From the NCBI GenBank assembly GCA_964394585.1, contig CAYMYI010000147.1:1-9090 (forward strand): a DNA stretch of 9,090 bases, read 5' to 3'. This document shows, piece by piece, positions 1 to 8,400 of the stretch. The translations under genes were made by a program, and so were the position numbers. The number at the start of each line of letters is the position of its first letter. Position 1 is the stretch's first letter. Origin of the DNA: CAYUJH01 sp964394585 (GTDB taxonomy: Bacteria; Bacteroidota; Bacteroidia; Cytophagales; Flammeovirgaceae). Below the pieces are notes generated by a model. That model did no database searches, was not told the origin of the DNA, and saw only the letters and a list, made by a program, of their open reading frames with translations.

Positions 1-1
1 G

Positions 2-1333
2 CCCGAGTGGATGATGATCAATAGTATCGATCCTGACCCGTTCACCAAAGGAGGTGCGTACGTTGCCGGTACACGCTATAAAATGGGCGACTATCAGCCT
101 TATCTATACAAAACAGAAGATTACGGTAAAACGTGGAAGAAAATTACGAATGGGATTGACCCGAACCACTTTACGCGGGTAGTGCGTGCCGATCCTAAAC
201 GTAAGGGTTTATTATATGCGGGTACTGAAACGGGCATGTACATTTCCTTCGACGATGGCAACAGTTGGAACCCTTTCCAAATGAATTTACCCATTGTGCC
301 CATTACCGATTTAGCGCTTAAAAACGATAACCTCATTGCCGCTACACAAGGCCGTAGCTTGTGGATTATCGACGATTTGACACCGCTGCACCAGCTAAGC
401 GACCAAATTGCACAGAGCGACTTCTATTTGTACAAACCAATGCCAAGTTATCGCATGGATGGCAGAGCAGGGCGCCCTTCCAAAACCGTAGGGCAAAACC
501 ACCCAGGTGGTGTAATGGTATCGTATTACCTGAAAGAAATTACCGACTCTACCAAAGTGCGCATCGAATTTATGCAAGAAGATGGCACGCTGATTCGGGC
601 ATTTGCTACCAATGCCGATGAAGAAAAAAAAGAGGTGAAAATTAAACGAGACGATTTAAAAGCAGGTGGCAACCGTTTCGAGTGGGATATGCGCTACAAA
701 CCTGCTTCTGAATTCGACGGGATGATCTTGTGGTGGGCAGGAATGCAAGGGCCTAAAGCCCTCCCCGGAACCTACAAAGTGAAACTTTCGGTAAACGGAG
801 AATCGATGGAACATCCCTTTGAAATTCTGAAAGATCCGCGCTCTTCGGCTACCGATGCCGACATGCAGGCTAAATTTGACTTTTTGATGAAAGTGCGCGA
901 TAAAGTAACCGAAGCACACGAAGCCATCGCCAACATGCGCAGCGTGCAACAACAAATCAAACAGGTTTCTGACCGCGTAAAAGACCAAGAAGGCATGGAA
1001 GAAGTAGTGGAAACCGCCAAAGAACTGCAAGAAAAAATGAAAAAGGTAGAAGAAGCCCTCTACCAAACTAAAAACCGTAGCCGGCAAGACCCGCTCAACT
1101 TCCCGATTAAACTTACCAACAAGTTAGCCCACTTAAACGCTTTAGAAGGTGGAAACGATTTTGCCCCTACTCAGCAAAGTGAAGCGTTCCGCCAAGAAGT
1201 TACCAAAAAGATAGACGCGGAGTTATCGCAATGGAAACAAATTGCCCAGAAAGACATTCCCGCATTCAACGATTTGGTTAAAAAGAAAGCCGTGGATGCT
1301 GTTATGTTAGAATCTGCTACACAGCCTAACTAA
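2..1333 (+). CDS. BNR/sortilin-like (VPS10-type) beta-propeller protein, C-terminal part
   Basis: This is a partial gene: the frame is open to the left edge (Pro-Glu-Trp precede the first Met at base 11) and ends at TAA 1331-1333. Numbering from that Met, two Asp-box-like motifs are visible, TEDYGKTW at 35-42 and SFDDGNSW at 79-86, then TQGRSLWIIDD at 112-122, which is typical of the last propeller blade in this family. Residues about 165-277 look like a beta-sandwich (GGNRFEWDMRY at 219-229, LPGTYKVKLSVNG at 251-263). Residues about 283-435 are helical and charged, with a likely coiled coil at about 310-352. Bacteroidota proteins of this kind are usually around 1000 residues and exported, and are often named glycosyl hydrolase or VPS10-domain protein, although catalysis is not established. 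Here about half is missing, including any signal peptide. A strong terminator follows, so this is probably the last gene of its transcript. Family assignment is fairly sure; substrate and role are unknown. Confidence 0.85.
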   Translation, partial: PEWMMINSIDPDPFTKGGAYVAGTRYKMGDYQPYLYKTEDYGKTWKKITNGIDPNHFTRVVRADPKRKGLLYAGTETGMYISFDDGNSWNPFQMNLPIVPITDLALKNDNLIAATQGRSLWIIDDLTPLHQLSDQIAQSDFYLYKPMPSYRMDGRAGRPSKTVGQNHPGGVMVSYYLKEITDSTKVRIEFMQEDGTLIRAFATNADEEKKEVKIKRDDLKAGGNRFEWDMRYKPASEFDGMILWWAGMQGPKALPGTYKVKLSVNGESMEHPFEILKDPRSSATDADMQAKFDFLMKVRDKVTEAHEAIANMRSVQQQIKQVSDRVKDQEGMEEVVETAKELQEKMKKVEEALYQTKNRSRQDPLNFPIKLTNKLAHLNALEGGNDFAPTQQSEAFRQEVTKKIDAELSQWKQIAQKDIPAFNDLVKKKAVDAVMLESATQPN

Positions 1334-1363
1334 TGCGTTTTATCGCTTAACAGCGTAGACTTT

Positions 1364-1401
1364 AAAGAACCTCCAAGTGTTAGCTTGGGGGTTCTTTTTT
1401 T
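1364..1401 (+). terminator. Rho-independent terminator after the BNR gene
   Basis: The left arm AAAGAACCTCCAAG (1364-1377) pairs with CTTGGGGGTTCTTT (1384-1397) over 14 positions, with a single T-G wobble and a 6-base loop TGTTAG. The right arm runs into seven T residues (1395-1401). It sits 30 bases after the stop codon of the BNR gene. The T-run is present only on the + strand side, so it should act in that direction and separate the BNR gene from the lipoprotein gene. Confidence 0.9.
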
Positions 1402-1433
1402 GCGGGAAACCCCAATCATTCAAACCTATTGCG

Positions 1434-1442
1434 TATAATTTG
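1434..1442 (+). promoter_or_regulatory. Possible -7/-10 element of the lipoprotein gene
   Basis: TATAATTTG lies between the terminator and the lipoprotein start. It contains a perfect TATAAT and is one base longer than the Bacteroidota -7 consensus TAnnTTTG. No TTTG -33 element is found at the usual distance upstream; the nearest TTTG (1399-1402) is in the terminator T-run, about 31 bases away. The location is right, but the motif match is only suggestive in AT-rich DNA. Confidence 0.25.
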
Positions 1443-1488
1443 TGTCTTTTCAGAAAGAAAAGATATCGAATACCCAATTAGTATATTT

Positions 1489-2247
1489 ATGATAGGTCGT
1501 ATGCATCGCTTTGTTTCGTTTGGAATACTCACTTTTTGCAGTATGTGCCTATGGCTAGCGACTGGCTGCGCTACAGAAGACAGCGATGTGATTCCTATCG
1601 ATAGCCTCCGAACTGCATTTTTTGACCGCACCATCCCGTTCGATTTCGAAGAAAACCCACAGGGTTGGCAAGGCAGTTTTGCCGATTATCCCCTCACCCT
1701 TGCCGATACGCTTGCTTTAGAATTTTCCTACACGATCCTGCCGGAAAACTTTGAAAAACGCGGAAGTGCCCTCCGATGGAGCGGATTTAATTTCCAGAAT
1801 GATTTGTTCATGTTCGCTTGGCGACGCATTCCTAACCTATCGCCTAACAGAGAGTATGTGCTATCGTTCGATGTTGCCATAGGCTACCAAGTAGAAGGCA
1901 ACGAATTCCGCCTACGCGACCACGAAAACCGCCTCCATATAAAAGTAGGAGCTATTAACTACGAGCCCCGCACCGCTGCCGACGAAGTACTAGGCAGGCA
2001 GATGGTAAACTTTGACAAAGGCATGCAACAAAGCATAGACGGGCGAGATATGATGTGGCTTGGCGAACTCATTGCCGGTGAACTAAAGTACAAAGACAAG
2101 ATTCTTACCAATGCCGAACAGCGGTTATTTGGCATTAAAAGCAACGAAGCTGGTGAAATTTGGGTACTCGTAGGGGTAGAATCTAGCATACCACTCCACC
2201 ATTCTGTTTACCTAGACGAAGCCATTGTATACCTAAGCGAGCAGTAA
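1489..2247 (+). CDS. Exported lipoprotein of unknown function, beta-sandwich type
   Basis: The product is 252 residues from ATG 1489. It opens with a short basic n-region (MIGRMHR), a hydrophobic stretch, and a lipobox-like LATGC with Cys27 as the likely lipidated residue, so it is probably anchored in a membrane by signal peptidase II processing. An equally plausible start is ATG 1501 (248 residues, Cys23). A TTG at 1429 keeps the frame open but would add 20 partly charged residues before the signal peptide and is disfavoured. The mature part has FDFEENPQGW at 51-60, FADY at 64-67, alternating strands with aromatic residues, and GEIWVLVGVES at 222-232 followed by a final strand. This pattern recalls small Bacteroidota lipoproteins with a carbohydrate-binding-like jelly roll, but I recognise no named domain and see no catalytic motif. 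It has its own upstream region after a terminator, and the giant surface-protein gene follows after 167 bases. A ligand-binding role is inference. Confidence 0.85.
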   Translation: MIGRMHRFVSFGILTFCSMCLWLATGCATEDSDVIPIDSLRTAFFDRTIPFDFEENPQGWQGSFADYPLTLADTLALEFSYTILPENFEKRGSALRWSGFNFQNDLFMFAWRRIPNLSPNREYVLSFDVAIGYQVEGNEFRLRDHENRLHIKVGAINYEPRTAADEVLGRQMVNFDKGMQQSIDGRDMMWLGELIAGELKYKDKILTNAEQRLFGIKSNEAGEIWVLVGVESSIPLHHSVYLDEAIVYLSEQ

Positions 2248-2275
2248 ACAACATCCCCATCGTGGGATAAATTTC

Positions 2276-2287
2276 CTACAATTGTAG
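2276..2287. repeat. 12-base perfect palindrome in the spacer
   Basis: CTACAATTGTAG is self-complementary and lies 29 bases after the lipoprotein stop. It is flanked by TTTC on the left and AAAC on the right, giving near-symmetric outer bases. A small hairpin CCCA-TCG-TGGG (2256-2266) precedes it. Neither is followed by a good T-run, so an intrinsic terminator is not convincing. A dimeric regulator site or an mRNA 3'-end structure are the alternatives; a 12-base palindrome can also occur by chance in AT-rich DNA. Confidence 0.4.
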
Positions 2288-2326
2288 AAACTCAAGCAAA
2301 TGAATATCAGTATATTTACGTATCAG

Positions 2327-2343
2327 CCGATTGTGTAAATCGG
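2327..2343. repeat. Inverted repeat just upstream of the -7 element
   Basis: CCGATT (2327-2332) and AATCGG (2338-2343) are perfect 6-base arms around the 5-base spacer GTGTA. The right arm ends three bases before the TATATTTG element at 2347, so a protein bound here would overlap the promoter spacer region. A direct repeat TATCAG (2305-2310 and 2321-2326) stands 16 bases apart just upstream. The arrangement fits an operator; no T-run follows, which argues against a terminator. Confidence 0.4.
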
Positions 2344-2346
2344 TAA

Positions 2347-2354
2347 TATATTTG
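2347..2354 (+). promoter_or_regulatory. Candidate Bacteroidota -7 promoter element for the giant gene
   Basis: TATATTTG matches the Bacteroidota -7 consensus TAnnTTTG exactly and lies 60 bases before the start codon at 2415, which would give a 5' leader of about 50 bases. A clear TTTG -33 element is not present at 19-21 bases upstream; only a partial TTG at 2331-2333 is near and it is too close. Alternatively the TTTG at 2351-2354 could be a -33 element for a TATAAAATG box at about 2370-2378. Confidence 0.45.
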
Positions 2355-2375
2355 CTTTTATTTAAAAAGTATAAA

Positions 2376-2402
2376 ATGCTTGGTGTTCCTTCAAAATACT
2401 AA
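2376..2402 (+). other. 8-codon upstream leader ORF (speculative)
   Basis: ATG 2376 opens MLGVPSKY and stops at TAA 2400-2402, 12 bases before and in the same frame as the giant gene's ATG at 2415. It lies inside the predicted 5' leader. It could be a chance ORF; no attenuator structure or run of regulatory codons is visible. It does show that translation of the giant protein cannot begin further upstream in this frame. Confidence 0.2.
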
Positions 2403-2414
2403 TCTACCAACACA

Positions 2415-5400
2415 ATGATGAAAACTTTCCCCTTACTTTCAATGAGTGCATTGCTGCTCTTGCTCACGATTAGCTTCTCTGCCATCGGGCAAACTACTTG
2501 GTATTCGTACCAAAACGGTAGCTGGACCGACGCCAACGTATGGACGCTCGATCCTTCGGGTACTACGTTTACCAACCCTACCAGCGCAACTCCCGCAGCC
2601 GGCGATGAAGTAGTAATCTTAAACGGAGTAACCGTAACAATGCCAGGTAACAACCTAGATGCCAACATTGTAGAAGTACAAGGCGGCGGCGTTCTCGATT
2701 TTGGAGGCACTACCGGGCATGATTACAACACGCTACGAGGCGATGGGCGTTTACGGTTTAGTGGCGATGGAGGCGTTCCCAACCGGCTGAACTTCCCTGC
2801 GGTGGGCGATGCTTCTGATTTTGAAAATGGTAATGGTGAAGTAGAACTGTTTGGCGGTGCTGCCATCACCCTTGATGTGAGCTATACGTTCCCCTCGTTA
2901 GTCATTGATATGGATGCGACCGGTATACTCGTCGACCTAGAAGTCAATTATACCCTCAACAAAGATTTGGAAATCCGTACTGGTACCTTTCGCTTTGCCA
3001 ACGCGGCCAATTTTACCTTAGAAATAATCGAAAATATCCGCATAGAATCTACCGGACGACTAGAAACCGAAACCGGCGGAGGAAACCGACGCCATGAGTT
3101 AAACCTGTATGGCGATTTTTTAAACCTTGGCTATGTGCAGTTTAGCGATAGGACAGCACAAGTTACCAATGCAGAATCAACCGATGTGAAGGTTGATTTC
3201 AATGTAATAAGCACCAATAAAAACCAAGAAATTAATTGTAATGGCCCAACCTATTTTTATCGAATTGAGGTTAATAAAGGCAATCCAGTGTATATCGCTA
3301 CCATTCAGGCGTCGGCAGGAGCGAATTTTCGGTTGACAGGTCCAGCTAATTATGCTGTAGATGATAATTCAAATGTACTCGCAGATAATCAGAATGCTGT
3401 AGGGCTTATTAATGGTACTCTTAGATTGGGGAATAATGTGAATGTAGGGTCTCTAAATATCACAGGTAACTATAGTATAGACACAAATGCTAGGTTATGG
3501 ATAGATGGAGGTACAGCAACTGGCAGTGGTAATGCAACAGTGCCTTATGGAATACTACAAATCACCGCAGGTACTTTTACAGAAAATGGTGGGCAAGGTA
3601 TTGTTTTGAGAGAGGCCGGATTAATACAAGTGGAGGGCGGCACGGTAACCGCAAGGGTAATACGAACTTCGTTTTTGGGAGGAGGAGAAGTTGGTGGGTA
3701 TATACAAACTGGAGGAACTGTACTCATCGACTCCTCTCCGGGAGGTTTTAATGACCGCTATTCTTCGTTCAGTTTGCCTTATTCAGGAAATGTGTTCATA
3801 ATGTCAGGAGGAATCTTACAGATTCGAGGCGTTAGAAACTTGAGAGGGGACGGAAAAGGAGGCATGATTTACATTAACTCTGACCCCGGTAATGTGAGCG
3901 TTACAGGCGGGACTGTGATTGTTGAAACTTCCAACAACAATACGGGTAACTTAATCACATCAAGAGCACCTTTCTATAATTTAATCATTCAAAATTCAAT
4001 AATTAGTACGAATGCAAATGCAAGAATTAGGGTAGATGGCGGAACAAATGGCGATGGTGCAGGTGGAACAACCGTAATCACTCCCCAAGACCTCAAAGTC
4101 CTCAACGACCTAACCATCCAAACAGGCACTACTCGAACCGCGGGCGCAAATACCTATGGCGGCTATCTCGACCTTTGCCCCGATGGCACAAACTGTGTCA
4201 ACCTCGAAGTAGGTAGAAACTTAACCATTCAAGATAATGCTGTGCTTGACTTTTTTACCGATGCAGCCGATGATGCCGGGAGTGCAACCTTAACGTTTAA
4301 TGGAAACAATAATGGCATTTTTTACATTGGCGATATCACCACTTATACCGATGCTCTCACGGCATATAGCGACCCCGACGGTGGCACCAATACTTATGCG
4401 GATTATCGCTTTCCTATTTACAATTTGGTAGTCGATAAAAACGGAGGACAAATACAATTAGCTGCTAAAGACCCAGGACTCGAAGATAACCCCCCGACCG
4501 ACCCATTGACCAGCACAGGAGGCAAAAATCTTGATTCTAACGATGCCCGCCTGCTATACATACGTGATGGATTGACCATTGCTTCAGGATCTACACTCAA
4601 CCAAATTGACCCTACAGGGCCACAGTTTGGGTATATTGTGCGAGTATACGCCTCTACCATTAATCTTGATGGCAACCTTTTAGTGTATCAGCAAGGTGTG
4701 AACCCTGTCAACTCTTTTCTTGAAATAAGAGAACGAGACCAGCCCACCGTAGGCGATGTGATTTTAATTAACTCTACCGCGGGTTCTACCATAGGGAATC
4801 TTGCCGTCGATTTAGGCAATGACGAACTCCGCCTAGGAAGCGATTTGTTGGTAACACGCATGGTATATCGGCACGGAGGGGTGAACTTGGGTACATATAA
4901 CCTACGAGTAGATGTGTTTGATATGAACACAGAAACCAATGGCGGAGACGATAGCTACCGACTACGACTCGCCAATGGAAACCCGATTCTTGGTGATAAT
5001 ACTTCCGGTGCAGAACAGTATATTTTTACCGCAGGTAATGCCTCTGATGGTGGTTTAAGTATTCGAGTACCTCGCATTACGAACCGAGAAGGAGTTGACG
5101 ACACCGACAATATTGGAAACGACCCTAGCTACGACCCTATCAACGATGAGTACCAAAGCGAAAACTTGCTCTACTTCCCCATAGGTATAAAAGATAAGTA
5201 CACACCTGCAGTATGCTATCTCCATACCAACGGAACCCTCACCGGAGACGAATATGTAACAGTTCGCCCAGTCAACAATATCTTAGCGACTACCAAACAG
5301 GATGTCGCCCCGAATAATGATGCTATTCTCTCGTATTATTGGCGGGTATCTCAGGAAGGCTTCGGAGCAGGCGAAGAGCCTATGGTATCTTGGATTTTTC

Positions 5401-8400
5401 AGTACGATGATGCTGATATTAACATTTTAAACGGTACGCCCACCGAAGCCGATTTTGTTCCCGGCAAGGTACTCGATGGAGGAACGTATAATCGCTCGTT
5501 CGATGGTACTTCGCAGGCAGTAAAACATGGAGGGGTTGCCGGAGAAAATGGAGATATTTTGGGCAACAACCCTCGTAATATTATCATATTCAATGGTTTT
5601 AACACCGATAATGATGTGAATGTCACCGGTGCACCTTTGAACATTACCGATCAGCCTACTGACAACATCGAGGGTTTGGCCGACGACGTATTCAATGGGT
5701 TTAATTCAATAACCGCGTTATGGCAAAACGCCTTCCCTAGCACCGGTTTCCCCCTCGAAAACGCAAACTACACGGCAGGGGTGCCGGAAAGGTTTACGGA
5801 TAGTCCTCAAATTTTTTATTTGAGAACACAAGGTAATCTCAATAATAATTTTTGGGATGATGGTCTCAACTGGTCTTTAACGAGAGGTGGAGGTCCAGCA
5901 GGGGACTATCCTCAAGCAGGTGATATTGCGATTTTAACCGTAGAAAATGACCTTGGTAACACTCAATCCAATATTGTAGTAGATCGCGCAGAAGAATGTG
6001 CTTTAGTCCGATTTGATGGTATTGCTAATGGAGGATATCCTAGATTAGAATTTAGTAATGCAAATGCCTTTGCTGGCTATAACAGTCAGTTTGAAATTGT
6101 TGACCGTACTGATGCAGATTTGGGTGCAGCTACCATTTTATTGAGAATAGCTGATGGATATACACAACAATTTCCAACTGGAGATTTTAATGATGTACTG
6201 ACCGACCCAGATGCCCGAGTAATTATTGAATGGGATGGTACTGAAAACCAGACTACCACATTACCATCCTTAGCCAATTATCCAGATCTTCTTTTTGAAA
6301 ATGCTAATGGACGAACGAATAATACACTTTTATTTCCTGATGGATTAGATGTTACGGTTGCTAATGATGTTACTATTAGACAACGACATAATGTAATTCT
6401 TGGATCGGGAAGTAACTTTACGATTACTCGTAATTTGACATTAGGGGGCAATAATGCTTTCCGCCACGGTGATCTTTTCTTTCCTGGTGGTTCAGCCGCA
6501 AGTACAACTTTAGAAGTTGGAGGTAATATTACTGTGAGAACTTCTGCATTGGCAGATCCAGGAACTCAAAGTACTCTTGGTATTAATAACCCTACCAGTG
6601 GAGCACAGACTCACCGGCTGATTGCAAAAGGTAATATCACTATTTCTGACACTAATGGTGGTGATATTAATCTCGGTACAGGAGTCCCTTCAGAAACCAA
6701 TGTAATTCTGGAGTTTCAGGGTACAGGAACACACACCCTCTCGGGTAGCGATGGAGTGAACTCTGTAGTCAATGTTCCACAATTGATTATGAATAAGGGT
6801 ACTGACGTTACTAATACATTTACCCTTTCTAGCCCTATAACCTTAGCTGACCCTTCCACTTTACAAGGTCAACCTGTCGAAATTGTAAATGGCACACTCA
6901 TATTCGACGACCCTGGTATTGATGTTACCCTTACAGATAACCTTCGTGGTGACTTCTACTTACCTAATACCTTCACCAACCCCTTAGCTTCTTCTGGCTC
7001 TGGTGGCTTAGAAGTAGCCCAAGGTACCGTAAGAATTGAAGGGAATGATACCGGTATATTATTAGATGGTCCCCTCACTATTTCGGGCGGTACGTTCGAC
7101 ATGACCCCAGGCAACAACGGTAATAATTTTATTGAGTATTCTTCTTCAGACAATGCCCGTATCACCGTTTCGAGTGGAACGCTAGAGGTAGCAGGGCAAA
7201 TTCGGAGAGGGCAATTCTCTACAACGGGTATCCTTAACTATACCCAAACCGGGGGTACTGTTCGAGTAGGTGCCGAAAATAACTCGGCAAATTGGCTCAA
7301 TACCCGTGGTGTTTTTGAAGTTACCAACACGGGCAGCCAGTTTGTGCATACCGGCGGAACGTTAGAAGTCCTAAGCGGAACCAATTCGCTTACCGTGCCC
7401 GATATTCTAATCGATGCCCCTTTTGCCAATACTCTCGGCGGAACCATCGTAACCTCCGAGCTCAGCGATGTAAGCATTAGCGCCACCAACGCTTTGGGGA
7501 GCTTGACCGTAGCGAACTCGGGTACAAACCCTACGCCGCTGCTTCAAATGACTATTAACCCCTTGAATGTGGACGGATCCTTAACCATTGGAACCGGCGC
7601 AGAACTGAATGCAGTGCCGAGCATTTCGCTCGACCTCAACGTTGCCGGCAACTTCACCAATAATGGCACATACACACCGGGCACTAATACAACTACGTTC
7701 GATGGGGCTTCTCAAATTTTAGGAGGTACTAGCCCTACGGACTTCTACAACATGACTGTGAACTCCACCACACAACTACGGATCGATAACCCCATCACCA
7801 ATGTGAGCAACTTGCTGCGTTTTGGCGATGCAGGCATCTTAAACCTGCCCAACGGTGCTACGGAACTCCGCGTTCAGGGCGATATCATTAACAACGGGAC
7901 GCAACAAGGCGATGGTACGGTAGTAATCAACGGAACGGGCAATCAAGAGATTACATCCGATGATATTTTAGGGGGGCTTTCAGGCACATTCAGTAACCTA
8001 GAAATCGATAAAACTAGTGGGCGCATTACCCAAACGCAGTATAAATCGAATATCACCGAAGTAAGAATTACTACGAATTTCAATTTCGAAAATACGGTAT
8101 CGCCTTACGATATTGGCGATAACTTACTCACGCTCGGCGCAACTGCCGATATCACCGCTGCTTCCGGCTTTGATAATGTGACCATGGTAAAAATTAACGG
8201 GGTGGAAAGTACACAGGGTATGAAAAAAGAATTCAATACCGCACTCACGAACTTTGTACTCCCTGTGGGCACACGCAGTGTAATCACCGGTAACGATAAA
8301 TACACTCCCATGGAAATATTGAATTTGCCAAATCCGGGAAGTTTACAAGAAGTGCTCATACGCCCAGTGGACGATGTGTACCCTTCTAACAAATGTGATG

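Noticed and set aside
121..1087. Minus-strand and +1-frame ORFs inside the BNR gene (including 361-621 on +)
   Set aside because: They overlap a well-recognised coding frame with Asp-box motifs and show no family features of their own.
1429..1488. TTG 1429 as start of the lipoprotein gene
   Set aside because: It would place 20 extra, partly charged residues before the signal peptide, and it would also lie within or before the promoter-like TATAATTTG; ATG 1489 or 1501 gives a normal lipoprotein leader.
2256..2290. Terminator after the lipoprotein gene
   Set aside because: The CCCA/TGGG stem is only four pairs and the palindrome is followed by AAACTC rather than a T-run, so no intrinsic terminator can be supported.
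3540..7440. DNA-level tandem repeat or CRISPR-like array from the GGT-rich segments
   Set aside because: The GGT motifs recur at protein level with different codons and irregular spacing; no identical DNA repeats with regular spacers are visible.
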